From Rhodobiaceae bacterium (lineage in GTDB: Bacteria > Pseudomonadota > Alphaproteobacteria > Rhizobiales > JANQQB01), in contig JANQQB010000450.1 of assembly GCA_028285165.1 (NCBI GenBank), positions 1 to 33,674 on the forward strand: a DNA stretch of 33,674 nucleotides, read 5' to 3'. The position numbers and the translations under genes are program-made. The notes below the pieces were generated by a model. It ran no database searches. It worked only from the letters and a program-made list of their open reading frames with translations, and was not told the DNA's origin. Below, in pieces: positions 1 to 8,358 of this stretch. The stretch's first letter is position 1; every line of letters begins with the position of its first letter.

Positions 1-5
1 GACTT

Positions 6-232
6 GCCGACGAGGGTTTTCAGGTCACCGTCGTGCCGGCGAACGCAAGTGTCGAGGACATCCTGGCGCATCGTCCGGACGGGCTCTTCCTGACCACCGG
101 GCCGGCATAGGTCGCCGTAGCGGCCGGATCGCCGGGACCGTTGGACAGGAAGAGCCCGTCCGGACGATGCGCCAGGATGTCCTCGACACTTGCGTTCGCC
201 GGCACGACGGTGACCTGAAAACCCTCGTCGGC
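6..232. repeat. Perfect fold-back inverted repeat at the window edge
   Basis: Positions 6-92 are the exact reverse complement of 146-232: two 87-bp arms separated by 53 bp. Both arms encode the same part of carA, read on opposite strands. Positions 1-5 no longer match. The repeat destroys the carA reading frame where the glutaminase domain should continue, so a natural palindrome is unlikely. A chimeric fold-back read or amplification product at a contig end is the simplest explanation. Confidence 0.95.
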
Positions 233-889
233 CAACAGGCGCAAAATGTTGCGCTTGATACCGAAATCGATGGCGACGACATGCAAGGGCCCGGGATCCG
301 CCGCACCATAACCGACATCCCAGGTCCAGGGCGTTTCGTCCCATTTGAACTGCTGGGTGTTGGTCACGTCGGCCGCCAGATCCAGGCCTTCCATACTCGG
401 CATGGCAGCGGCCGCCTGCTGCAGGGCGGGAATATCGAATACACCGTCCGGCGCATGCGCGATCACCGCGTTCGGCATGCCCGTATCGCGGATCCGAGCA
501 GTCAGCGCGCGGGTGTCGATGCCGCTCAGACCGACGATGCCTCGTGCTGCAAGCCATTGGGTCAACGGGCCTTTTGCACGGTAGTTCGCCGGGTCGGTGA
601 CGTCGGCCTTGACGACACATCCGCGCACACCTGAGGTGGCTGCGAGATTTACTGTCTCGATATCCTCGTCGTTCGTCCCCACATTGCCGATATGTGGAAA
701 GGTGAACGTGATGATCTGGCCGGCATAGGACGGATCGGTCAGGATTTCCTGATATCCCGTCATGGCCGTGTTGAAGCAGACCTCGCCTTCGGCCTGCCCG
801 GTCTTGCCGAGGCCGACACCGCGCAACACGGTGCCGTCGGCCAAGACGAGCAGGCCTGTGGGCGTCGGGTCTGTCCACGGTGTTGTCAT
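93..889 (-). CDS. carA: Carbamoyl-phosphate synthase small subunit, truncated
   Basis: CarA is the glutaminase subunit of carbamoyl-phosphate synthase, supplying ammonia from glutamine for pyrimidine and arginine synthesis in the cytoplasm. About 265 residues are present, against roughly 380-400 in complete proteins. The N-terminal CPSase small-chain domain is seen (LVLADGTVLRG, GEVCFNTAMTGYQEILTDPS, GIDTRALT), followed by the start of the class-I glutamine amidotransferase domain (VVAIDFGIKRNILR, LFLSNGPGDP). The catalytic Cys and His/Glu part is missing because the reading runs into the fold-back repeat at about position 93. I start at the ATG at 889: the family N-terminus begins there, and the longer reading from 1126 adds about 79 residues of non-family sequence. 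The gene is divergent from the YqeY-like gene. Identity is certain; the broken end is probably an assembly effect. Confidence 0.93.
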
Positions 890-1421
890 TTTCTCATCCC
901 AATTTTGTCCGTAACCGGCTCTAGGCAGGCAAGGGTCCGTCGGGCCCGTCGTCGAATCACCGGTGGTGCGGGATCGCGCCGGCAGACCGTGCCGCGCGCA
1001 ATTGCCGGCATCGCCGGGCCGACATCCGGTCGTGAGCGGATCGGCCTGGTGAAAGTCGGAAGGGCGTCTGTGTGCTGAGATGAGAGCCTTACTGCATAAG
1101 GACCCGCTGTTGAAGTCCCAAATCATCCTCGGTGGATACGGATTTCAATCCGCTGTCGCGGCCCCGGTGCGGTCGGTCGGTTTTCGTACCGCGACCGGTG
1201 CCGTCTTGCGGACCGGTGAAAATCCGTTGCAGTGCACTAGCCAAGGGATCGGAATTTGTATAAACAACGCCATCCGCGCTTGGCGAACGAGGAGTTCGCC
1301 TGAGCAGCGTTTTCCGTTTCATGATATCTATCAACAACTTACGCCGTCACCGACAGTTGCGTTGCGGGCGCAACGCAGCTATGATCGCGGCGATCTCGGC
1401 AGACGGACATCGGAGTAAAAG
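890..1421. other. Divergent intergenic region carA / yqeY-like
   Basis: This 532-bp stretch lies between two divergent genes and should hold both promoters. A TATAAA hexamer occurs at 1259-1264, but no matching -35 element at normal spacing was found. The GC-rich half nearest carA carries open frames on both strands with no recognisable protein. No RNA gene was recognised. Confidence 0.5.
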
Positions 1422-1880
1422 ATGCGCGAGGCCATTCTTGCCGATCTGAAAGAGGCAATGAAGACACAAGACAAATGTCGGGTGTCGACGCTGCGATTGA
1501 TCAACGCGGCCATCAAGGACCGCGACATCGCGGCGCGGTCCCAGGGCCGGGACTGTCTGTCCGACGATGAAGTGCTGGAACTCCTGACCAAGATGATCCG
1601 GCAGCGGGTCGAATCCGCCAAGCTCTATGAAGAAGGCGGCCGCCTGGAGATGGCCGAGCGGGAACGCGAGGAAATCGGCGTCATCCGCGGCTACCTGCCG
1701 AAACAGCTGGAAGACGATGAAATGCGCTCCGCTTGCGCCGACGTCGTTCAGGAAATCGGCGCAGCAGGCCTGCGCGACATGGGGCGCACGATGAGCGCGC
1801 TGAAGGAGCGCTTTGCCGGTCAGATGGATTTCGGCCGCGCCAGTTGCGTGGTCAAGGAAATCCTGCGCGACCCGGTGTAA
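1422..1880 (+). CDS. GatB/YqeY-domain protein
   Basis: This is a 152-residue cytoplasmic protein of the YqeY family, related to the C-terminal tRNA-binding tail domain of the GatB amidotransferase subunit. Its free-standing function is not settled. Family features are the N-terminal helix (LKEAMKTQDK), the STLRLINAAIKD segment, the QRVESAKLYEEGGR helix, the IRGYLPKQL motif and the closing GRTMSALKERFAGQMD helix. Length is normal. A GGAG lies six bases before the ATG. The gene stands upstream of dnaG in the same direction with about 157 bp between, an arrangement common in alphaproteobacteria. A short perfect hairpin (6-bp stem, 1879-1893) overlaps the stop codon but has no U-tract, so I do not call it a terminator. 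Confidence 0.93.
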   Translation: MREAILADLKEAMKTQDKCRVSTLRLINAAIKDRDIAARSQGRDCLSDDEVLELLTKMIRQRVESAKLYEEGGRLEMAEREREEIGVIRGYLPKQLEDDEMRSACADVVQEIGAAGLRDMGRTMSALKERFAGQMDFGRASCVVKEILRDPV

Positions 1881-2037
1881 GCCGACACGGCTTGGCAACG
1901 GCGGGTCCGTCGGAGAGGCCATGCCGGATGGGGCACGGATAAACATTCTGTTCACCGTGTCCTCGAAAAGACGGTTTTCCGGATTTTCCCCCCTTTCTCC
2001 CGTCGTCATTGGACGATGTGTGGGGTAGATTACGGCC

Positions 2038-3975
2038 ATGCGTTTTTCTCCCCACATTCTCGACGATATCCGCAACCGACTTGCGATTTCCGACATCGTC
2101 GGAGCGAAAGTCACGTGGGATCGAAAGAAATCCCAGCCGGCCAAGGGCGACCATTGGGCCTGTTGCCCGTTCCATCAGGAGAAAACGCCGAGCTTTCACT
2201 GCGACGACCGCCGCGGGCGCTATCATTGTTTCGGCTGCGGGGCGTCGGGCGACCATTTCCGCTTCGTCACCGAGACGGAAGGACTCAGCTTTCCGGAGGC
2301 TGTCGAACGCCTGGCGGAACAGGCCGGCGTGGCACTGCCGGCGCCGGACCCGCAGGCGGCCAAGCGGGAGTCGAAGCGGGCCGACCTCCGCGATGTTGTC
2401 GAAATGGCGTGCCGGTTCTTTGAGAGTCAGTTCTACGCCGAGATCGGCCGCACGGCGCGGGATTATGCCGAGCGCCGGCGGTTGACCGAGGCGACGCTGC
2501 GGGAATTTCGGTTCGGGTATGCGCCTGACAGCCGGCAGGCGTTGAAGACCCACCTGGCCGGCCAGGGTATTTCCGAAACCGATATGGCACTGGCCGGCCT
2601 GATCATCAAACCGGATGACGGTCGACCGGCCTATGACCGCTTCCGCGGCCGGCTGATCATCCCGATCGAGGACGAACGCGGGCGCGTCATTGCCTTCGGC
2701 GGCCGGACGCTCGACCCGACGGTGGAGCCCAAATATCTGAATTCGCCGGAAACCCCGCTTTTCCACAAGAGCACGACCCTGTTCAACGCCCATCGGGTGC
2801 GAAAGGCGGCGCGGGATACCGGTACGGCGATCGTCGTGGAGGGCTATCTCGATGCGATCGCGGTCTACCAGGCCGGCATCCGGACCGTGGTGGCCTCGCT
2901 CGGCACGGCGTTTACCGAAGACCAGATCGCCCGGCTGTGGCGCCTGGCGCCCGAACCCGTGATCTGCTTCGACGGCGACAAGGCGGGAACCGCGGCGGCC
3001 TTTCGCGCTGTCGACCGCATCCTGCCGGAACTGAAGGGTGGATTTTCCTTCAATTTCGTTTTCCTGCCCGACGGCAAGGATCCCGACGATCTGGTGCAGA
3101 CCGGCGGGCGCGAAGCGTTTCTTGCTGAAATCAAGACCGCGCAGCCGCTTGCCGACGTGGTCTGGCGCCGGGAAGTGACCGGGGCCCGCGTCGACACGCC
3201 GGAGCGCCAGGCCGCGCTTGAAAAGCAGATCAACCGTCTGGTCTTCACCATCAAGGACGAAGCGGTGCAGCGCGGCTATCGACTGGCCATGCGCATGCGG
3301 CTGTCGGAACTCTTCTGGTCGAAGCGGCGCGGCGGGACCGGCCGGACGCGGGCGGAGCGATCGGCCACGGAAGCGGGCGCCACCGACCGGGAGGTCGCGG
3401 CATCGGTTCTGCTTGCCGATGACGCTGATCTCGTCGGGCTTGAGCGCATCGTCCTTGGCCTGTCGGTCGCCTATCCGGGGCTGTGCGAGCGCCATATCGA
3501 CCGGCTGTCGGCATTGCGGTTTTCCCTCGACAGCCACGCCCGGTTCCGGGATGAGATCGAACGGCTGGTGACCACCCTCGACAAAAGCGATGCGCTGGCG
3601 CTGGCCGCGGACGCGGATCCGCGATTTTTTGCGCTCATTCGGGAAGTCTACGGCGAACCGGGACAGGACGGCCCGGGCCACGCGAAACTCCTCAAACGCG
3701 TTCCCTTCCTGCGTCATCAGCCGCCGGAAGCATTTATCGAAGACTATTTCGAGCATTTGCTCGATCGCTTTGACCTGCGATCAATGGAAGCGGAGCTGAA
3801 CGAGGAAATCGCGGCAATCGGGGCCGACGGGTCGGTCGAGCAGGAGGCCCGGATCATGACCCTGACGCGCGAGATCGCCCTTGGTCGCGAGCTCTACGCG
3901 CAACGCGATCACGCACTCGCGGAGGAGGCCCGTCAGATGCGGGCCGCTGTCGGTCTCGGATCAGCAACCGGATGA
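2038..3975 (+). CDS. dnaG: DNA primase
   Basis: DnaG makes the RNA primers for leading- and lagging-strand replication and works with DnaB helicase. The protein has 645 residues, normal for the family. An N-terminal CHC2 zinc finger is visible with ligands Cys43, His46, Cys64 and Cys67 (CPFHQEKTPSF, YHCFGCGASGD). The catalytic core follows, with the Toprim acidic residues at Glu268 (VVEGYLDA) and Asp312/Asp314 (CFDGDKAG). The C-terminal part is a helicase-interaction region rich in helices. The ATG at 2038 has only a weak ribosome site (GGGG about 13 nt upstream), but the N-terminus (MRFSPHILDDIRNRL) matches the family start. It is followed by rpoD after 468 bp, the remains of the classical macromolecular-synthesis cluster. 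Confidence 0.98.
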   Translation: MRFSPHILDDIRNRLAISDIVGAKVTWDRKKSQPAKGDHWACCPFHQEKTPSFHCDDRRGRYHCFGCGASGDHFRFVTETEGLSFPEAVERLAEQAGVALPAPDPQAAKRESKRADLRDVVEMACRFFESQFYAEIGRTARDYAERRRLTEATLREFRFGYAPDSRQALKTHLAGQGISETDMALAGLIIKPDDGRPAYDRFRGRLIIPIEDERGRVIAFGGRTLDPTVEPKYLNSPETPLFHKSTTLFNAHRVRKAARDTGTAIVVEGYLDAIAVYQAGIRTVVASLGTAFTEDQIARLWRLAPEPVICFDGDKAGTAAAFRAVDRILPELKGGFSFNFVFLPDGKDPDDLVQTGGREAFLAEIKTAQPLADVVWRREVTGARVDTPERQAALEKQINRLVFTIKDEAVQRGYRLAMRMRLSELFWSKRRGGTGRTRAERSATEAGATDREVAASVLLADDADLVGLERIVLGLSVAYPGLCERHIDRLSALRFSLDSHARFRDEIERLVTTLDKSDALALAADADPRFFALIREVYGEPGQDGPGHAKLLKRVPFLRHQPPEAFIEDYFEHLLDRFDLRSMEAELNEEIAAIGADGSVEQEARIMTLTREIALGRELYAQRDHALAEEARQMRAAVGLGSATG

Positions 3976-3978
3976 TCG

Positions 3979-4004
3979 CCCGGCTCGGGAATTGCCCGGG
4001 TTTT
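3979..4004 (+). terminator. Weak intrinsic terminator candidate after dnaG
   Basis: CCCGG at 3979-3983 pairs with CCGGG at 3996-4000, with a 12-nt loop, and four T follow directly. It sits three bases after the dnaG stop. The short stem makes it a weak candidate. Confidence 0.3.
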
Positions 4005-4279
4005 GCATGACGCAACGGCAGTGGCGTGATGTCGACGGGCTCCGATTCGGGGAATATGGGTGAAAACACGCAGATTCCACACTTGCACCTCGGGATTCGA
4101 CGTCTAAACCCTTGCGGTTTTTTCAGATTTTCATAAATAACCCAGATTGAGCGGAGTGTCGCGTTGTCTTGTGACGCGCTGATTTCCTTGTCCGCTCCCT
4201 TCTAGGATCGTGGGGCCCCGGGGCTGGTGGGTGTCAGAAAGAGGCTGACAGCCATTTCAGACCGGCAAAAGCAAAGCCG

Positions 4280-4308
4280 TTGACTCGCTTCGCTTAAGGG
4301 CCATTTAA
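4280..4308 (+). promoter_or_regulatory. Candidate sigma-70 promoter for rpoD
   Basis: TTGACT at 4280-4285 and ATTTAA at 4303-4308 are separated by 17 bp, the ideal spacing, and lie about 135 bp before the rpoD start. The -35 matches the consensus at five of six positions; the -10 match is modest. No heat-shock-type promoter was recognised, although rpoD often has one. Confidence 0.35.
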
Positions 4309-4443
4309 CCGACGGCCCCCTAGAATGACACGAACTGCGCGCATTGGGATTGGGGCGTTACGGAAGCGAAATGGAACAGAGCCGGGGGATGCCCCCGGTC
4401 GGGACCGCGTTTCGCGCCTGCAACGCATAGTGGAGAGAACATC

Positions 4444-6561
4444 ATGGCAGTAACCGCGACACAGGCAAAGGACGGCAAATCGCAGGCACCGGAGAACCAG
4501 GACGGCCCGCTGCTTGATCTGTCCGACGCCGCGGTCAAACGCATGATCAAAATCGCGAAGAAACGCGGTTACGTTACCTACGACGAGCTGAACGAAGTTC
4601 TGCCCTCCGACGAGGTCACGTCGGAGCAGATCGAGGACACCATGTCGATGCTGTCTGAAATGGGCATCAATGTGGTGGACAACGAGGAGGCGGAAGAGGC
4701 CGAGGAAAACGCGGAAAACGCGTCCGGCGGCGATCTCGTCGAAGCCACAACGACCGCTGTCGCAAAGACCACGACGACCAAGGAACCGGCAGACCGGACG
4801 GACGATCCGGTCCGCATGTATCTGCGGGAAATGGGGTCGGTCGAACTCCTGTCGCGCGAAGGCGAGATCGCCATCGCGAAACGGATCGAGGAAGGCCGGA
4901 ACGCGATGATCGCCGGGCTCTGCGAAAGCCCGCTGTCGTTCCAGGCCATCATCATCTGGCGGGACGAGTTGAACGAGGGAAAGATCCTGCTTCGGGACAT
5001 CATCGATCTCGAAGCGACCTATGCCGGTCCGGACTCCAAGGACAACACGGCACAGGGCGAAGGCGAGGGTGAGAGCGACGATGAGGCCGGCGCAGAAGGC
5101 GCAGAGGGCGAAGTCGCGGCCAAGACCGCGCCGGGACAGCCGAACCTGAAGATCGTGCATTCCGACCGGAGCGAACAGGCTCCGGCGCAACAGCAACAAC
5201 CGGCCGCCGGGGAGACGCCGGCAGGCGAAAATGCCGAAGGCGAAAACCAGGAAGGCGGTCTGGACGAGGACGACGAAGACGAGTTCGAGTCCAACATGTC
5301 GCTGTCGGCCATGGAAGCCGAACTGAAGCCGAAAGTGCTCGAGACCTTCGACAACATCGCGGACAATTACAAGAAATTGCGCCGCCTGCAGGAGCAGCTT
5401 GTCGAAAACCGGATGCAGAACAAGACGCTGACCCCGTCACAGGAACGGCGCTACAAGAAGCTGCGCGAGGACATCGTCACCGACGTCAAGTCGCTGTCCC
5501 TGAACCAGAACCGGATCGATGCGCTGGTCGAGCAATTGTACACGATCAACAAGAAGCTCGTCGGTTTCGAGGGCCGCCTTTTGCGGCTTGCCGAATCCTA
5601 CGGCGTCAGCCGCGACGACTTCCTGAAACAATATCAGGGCGCGGAACTGGATCCGAACTGGATCCGTCGGGTGGCCAGCCTGGCGTCGCGCGGCTGGAAG
5701 GACTTCATTACCCACGACAAGGAACGCGTGCGCGAATTGCGCATGAACATCCAGACGCTGGCGACCGAAACCGGCCTGGAGATCACCGAATTCCGGCGCA
5801 TCGTGCAGACGGTGCAAAAGGGCGAACGCGAAGCCCGCCAGGCCAAGAAGGAAATGGTCGAGGCGAACCTGCGGCTGGTGATCTCGATCGCCAAGAAATA
5901 CACCAATCGCGGCCTGCAATTCCTGGACCTGATCCAGGAGGGCAATATCGGCCTGATGAAGGCGGTCGACAAATTCGAATACCGCCGGGGCTACAAGTTC
6001 TCGACCTATGCGACATGGTGGATCCGGCAGGCCATCACCCGCTCGATCGCCGATCAGGCGCGGACGATCCGGATCCCGGTGCACATGATCGAAACGATCA
6101 ACAAGATCGTGCGCACGTCGCGCCAGATGCTGCATGAAATCGGCCGCGAACCGACGCCGGAAGAACTGGCGGAAAAACTCGCCATGCCGCTGGAAAAAGT
6201 GCGCAAGGTGCTGAAGATCGCCAAGGAGCCGATCTCGCTTGAAACGCCGATCGGCGACGAGGAAGATTCGCATCTGGGCGATTTCATCGAAGACAAGAAC
6301 GCCGTGCTGCCGATCGATGCGGCGATCCAGTCGAACCTGCGCGAGACGACGACCCGCGTGCTCGCTTCGCTGACACCGCGCGAAGAGCGCGTGCTGCGCA
6401 TGCGCTTCGGGATCGGCATGAACACCGATCACACGCTGGAAGAGGTCGGCCAGCAATTCTCGGTCACGCGCGAGCGCATCCGGCAGATCGAGGCCAAGGC
6501 CCTACGCAAGCTGAAACATCCGAGCCGCAGCCGCAAACTGCGGAGCTTCCTGGACAGTTGA
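4444..6561 (+). CDS. rpoD: RNA polymerase sigma factor RpoD (sigma-70)
   Basis: This is the primary sigma factor, directing RNA polymerase to housekeeping promoters. The 705 residues show region 1.1 (about 21-83), region 1.2 (about 117-155), a non-conserved region that is acidic and Gly/Gln-rich at about 197-283, region 2 (about 470-540, with [31 protein letters not shown] and [11 protein letters not shown]), region 3 (about 548-625) and region 4 (about 637-690, with the helix-turn-helix [20 protein letters not shown]). It ends in SFLDS, close to the usual end. GGAGAG lies eight bases before the ATG. The protein is slightly longer than many alphaproteobacterial RpoD proteins because of the acidic insert. 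It follows dnaG and ends at a strong terminator. Confidence 0.98.
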   Translation: MAVTATQAKDGKSQAPENQDGPLLDLSDAAVKRMIKIAKKRGYVTYDELNEVLPSDEVTSEQIEDTMSMLSEMGINVVDNEEAEEAEENAENASGGDLVEATTTAVAKTTTTKEPADRTDDPVRMYLREMGSVELLSREGEIAIAKRIEEGRNAMIAGLCESPLSFQAIIIWRDELNEGKILLRDIIDLEATYAGPDSKDNTAQGEGEGESDDEAGAEGAEGEVAAKTAPGQPNLKIVHSDRSEQAPAQQQQPAAGETPAGENAEGENQEGGLDEDDEDEFESNMSLSAMEAELKPKVLETFDNIADNYKKLRRLQEQLVENRMQNKTLTPSQERRYKKLREDIVTDVKSLSLNQNRIDALVEQLYTINKKLVGFEGRLLRLAESYGVSRDDFLKQYQGAELDPNWIRRVASLASRGWKDFITHDKERVRELRMNIQTLATETGLEITEFRRIVQTVQKGEREARQAKKEMVEANLRLVISIAKKYTNRGLQFLDLIQEGNIGLMKAVDKFEYRRGYKFSTYATWWIRQAITRSIADQARTIRIPVHMIETINKIVRTSRQMLHEIGREPTPEELAEKLAMPLEKVRKVLKIAKEPISLETPIGDEEDSHLGDFIEDKNAVLPIDAAIQSNLRETTTRVLASLTPREERVLRMRFGIGMNTDHTLEEVGQQFSVTRERIRQIEAKALRKLKHPSRSRKLRSFLDS

Positions 6562-6603
6562 TTGGTCCGACCGATACCGGATCCCAATCGGTTTAACGAA
6601 TGT

Positions 6604-6633
6604 GGCCGGCCCGGATAGGGGCCGGCCTTTTTT
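6604..6633 (+). terminator. Rho-independent terminator of rpoD
   Basis: GGCCGGCCC (6604-6612) pairs perfectly with GGGCCGGCC (6619-6627) around a six-base loop, followed by six T (6628-6633). It lies about 42 bp after the rpoD stop. This is the clearest intrinsic terminator in the window. Confidence 0.92.
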
Positions 6634-6848
6634 CAGTGTGCCTGAACCCGTGTTTGCTGCGGGCTGTGCCGCCGGATCATCTGAAAGATCCGGGTGATGA
6701 CGGGTTGGGGGATCGTTTCCACACAGGCCCCGCGTTGCGTAACCCCGCCATGCCGATCAAATGTGTCTGAACACGTGCACGACCTCCCTATGGGTGCGTG
6801 GGGTCCGAAGCAGGCGGGCGACCGTCCTCGTCCGACGCCAATTCGCCG

Positions 6849-7604
6849 TCATTCCGAAACGACAAGTTCGAAGACGACCGTGACGCTTACGGGCACGGAG
6901 TGCGACCCGGTTTCGATCGGCATCGCCCGGGCTTCGAACCGTGCAGCGGCAGCAAACGGGACCGGTGGGCGCGTCCTTTCCGTCCCCGGCTCGGCGACGG
7001 AAAGGACGCGCCCCAGCCGCATGCCTGCGCCTTCGGCATAGAGTTCGGCCTTGCGTCTGGCGTCCTTCACCGCCTCGATACGCGCTCCGTCGAGCTTGCG
7101 GTCGAGATCGCTGACGAGAAAGCGGATCTGACCCATACGATTGGCGCCCGAGGCGACAAGTGTATCGAGCACGGCGCCGGTGCGCGTGATGTCGCGGATC
7201 GTAACGGCCACTTCATTGAGGACTTCGTAGCCGGAAATGGCAGGCTCGGCGGAGGACTTTTGCGGCTTGTATCGCGGATCGATCCGGAACTGCACGGTCT
7301 GGATGTCGGCCGCGTCGATGCCGGATTCCTTCAGGGCGGCGATCATGCGGGATACCTGGTCGGCGTTTTCCGCCGTCGCATCGCGGGCCGACTGTCCGGC
7401 GGTTACGACACCGGCCACGATGCTGGCCTTGTCCGGTGTGAGCGTGGTTTCGGCTACGCCGGAGACAACCAGCGTTGCGTGTGGCGAAGACACGGCTTCC
7501 TCAGCGCCGGCCGCGCTTGGAAATCCAATCGTGACGATCGCCAGCATGAGCGCGCCGAAGCCGATCCGGATGTCATGTTGCCCAACAGTCAGATTGAGTT
7601 GCAT
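6849..7604 (-). CDS. SIMPL / DUF541 (YggE-like) exported protein
   Basis: This is a 251-residue protein of the SIMPL/DUF541 family, which includes E. coli YggE and is generally periplasmic; YggE has been linked to oxidative-stress tolerance, but the biochemical role is unclear. A hydrophobic export segment (about 15-35: GALMLAIVTIGFPSAAGA) is followed by the family start (ATLVVSGVAETTLTPDKASIVAGVVT), the AADIQTVQFRIDPRY segment with YEVLNEVAVTIRD, and the helix KDARRKAELYAEGAGMRLGRVLSV near the end. The start at 7604 is chosen because AGGAGG lies ten bases upstream; a longer reading from 7754 would add 50 basic residues before the signal. It is convergent with rpoD, with about 215 bp after the rpoD terminator holding no gene. 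Confidence 0.9.
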   Translation of the reverse strand: MQLNLTVGQHDIRIGFGALMLAIVTIGFPSAAGAEEAVSSPHATLVVSGVAETTLTPDKASIVAGVVTAGQSARDATAENADQVSRMIAALKESGIDAADIQTVQFRIDPRYKPQKSSAEPAISGYEVLNEVAVTIRDITRTGAVLDTLVASGANRMGQIRFLVSDLDRKLDGARIEAVKDARRKAELYAEGAGMRLGRVLSVAEPGTERTRPPVPFAAAARFEARAMPIETGSHSVPVSVTVVFELVVSE

Positions 7605-7764
7605 CGTGCGCCGGCCTCCTTCGCCTTGGTCTCTGCCGGGAAGATGTGGCCATGCCCGTCGCCTTGCAAGGCCCGGCCCCTGTCGCGCGGCTTCCCTTAT
7701 CCGCTCGCATCTTGCCGTCGTCGCGCGGTTCGTATACCGGTTGCAAACGCACATGCGAACGGTG

Positions 7765-7841
7765 GGGCCTGTAGCTCAGTTGGTTAGAGCCGGCCGCTCA
7801 TAACGGTCTGGTCGCTGGTTCGAGTCCAGCCGGGCCCACCA
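7765..7841 (+). tRNA. tRNA with CAU anticodon, probably tRNA-Ile2
   Basis: A full cloverleaf can be drawn. The acceptor stem 7765-7771 pairs with 7831-7837 (one G-T), the D stem is GCTC/GAGC, the anticodon stem GGCCG/CGGTC encloses the loop CTCATAA, and the T stem GCTGG/CCAGC encloses TTCGAGT. The genome encodes the discriminator A and CCA. The CAU anticodon could mean Met or lysidine-modified Ile2. The GGTCGCTGGTT segment between anticodon and T stem recalls E. coli ileX, so I favour Ile2. The gene borders the accessory caspase region. Confidence 0.93.
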
Positions 7842-8187
7842 TTTTTGGTCTGTCCGACCCGGACACATAGGTGCCAGATTGTACCGAAGACATGGGTAAC
7901 ACACTCGTGCCGAACGGTGTGTCGATTGTCTGCAAGCATTGCTGCCCGTGTCAGGCGCGTCGGACAAACGTTCGATGTGGGGTGAACACCCGGTATCCCT
8001 CCGGTTTACAAACCCATGGCGCGAGCGTGCCGTATGCGCCTTCCCGTTTTTTCTTGCGCAGCGCTCGCATCGCGCGGGCCACCGGCGGGCAAGGTGAGCG
8101 ATGCACTGTCAGCCCTGAATCGAGTTCTTTTCCAAGCTTTGTTGATTGCAGTCTTGGTTGTAAAAATTTTGGGTTGCATTTGTTTGA

Positions 8188-8218
8188 AAAAATAGCAACA
8201 TATCCTGCAAAAATAGCA
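8188..8218 (+). promoter_or_regulatory. Phased direct repeats AAAAATAGCA x2
   Basis: AAAAATAGCA occurs at 8188-8197 and again at 8209-8218, exactly 21 bp apart, which is two helical turns and places both on the same DNA face. A shorter AATAGCA recurs at 8287-8293. They lie 140-170 bp before the caspase start in an AT-rich patch and could be a regulator site. This is inference only. Confidence 0.3.
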
Positions 8219-8305
8219 GATAGGGCGGCTGTATTCTTGTGAATGCAGCAACGTTATCGACAGGTTGGGGCAACACAGCCTGATTTAATAGCAAGAGATT
8301 CTCGA

Positions 8306-8327
8306 AAGCAGCCGTGCTCGGCTGCTT
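8306..8327 (+). promoter_or_regulatory. Perfect stem-loop in the caspase-1 leader
   Basis: Nine bases at 8306-8314 pair perfectly with 8319-8327 around the loop TGCT. The hairpin is 31 nt before the ATG at 8359 and about 20 nt before the ribosome site. Only two T belong to its end, so it is not a normal terminator. It may stabilise the mRNA or affect its translation. Confidence 0.4.
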
Positions 8328-8358
8328 ATCCGGCGATTTGGTCTTTGGAGATAGATCT

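Larger units (their letters stand above)
3976..4443. other. dnaG-rpoD intergenic region
   Basis: This 468-bp stretch has no convincing gene. It holds a possible dnaG terminator (3979-4004), an AT-rich patch around 4108-4145, a short perfect stem-loop (TGTCAG at 4232-4237 pairing with CTGACA at 4245-4250), and a sigma-70-like promoter candidate at 4280-4308. The rpoD leader is therefore probably about 130 nt long. Confidence 0.5.
7842..8358. other. Gene-free leader region before the first caspase gene
   Basis: This 517-bp stretch contains no supportable gene. The first part (about 7850-7900) carries imperfectly repeated GACA-(C/T)-A-GGT-like sequence that reminds me of insertion-sequence relics. 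The middle (about 8125-8225) is AT-rich with two phased AAAAATAGCA repeats. A 9-bp stem-loop lies in the probable 5' leader. No copy of the tRNA 3' end that would mark an attachment site was seen. Confidence 0.5.

Noticed and set aside
25-634. Open frames at the window start on both strands
   Set aside because: They are other-frame readings of carA or of its inverted copy.
20-1126. Extended 368-residue reading of carA
   Set aside because: The first 79 codons are not family sequence and the last part reads through the inverted repeat; the true start is the ATG at 889.
1879-1893. Hairpin at the YqeY-like stop as terminator
   Set aside because: The six-bp stem is perfect but no T-run follows.
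1852-3756. 634-codon reverse-strand open frame across dnaG
   Set aside because: It is the antisense of dnaG, produced by high GC content; dnaG has intact zinc finger and Toprim motifs.
5437-6456. 339-codon reverse-strand open frame across rpoD
   Set aside because: It is the antisense of rpoD regions 2-4 and has no family features.
7765-7841. Elongator tRNA-Met reading of the CAU tRNA
   Set aside because: Not excluded, but the anticodon-to-T-stem segment matches my memory of ileX better than elongator tRNA-Met.
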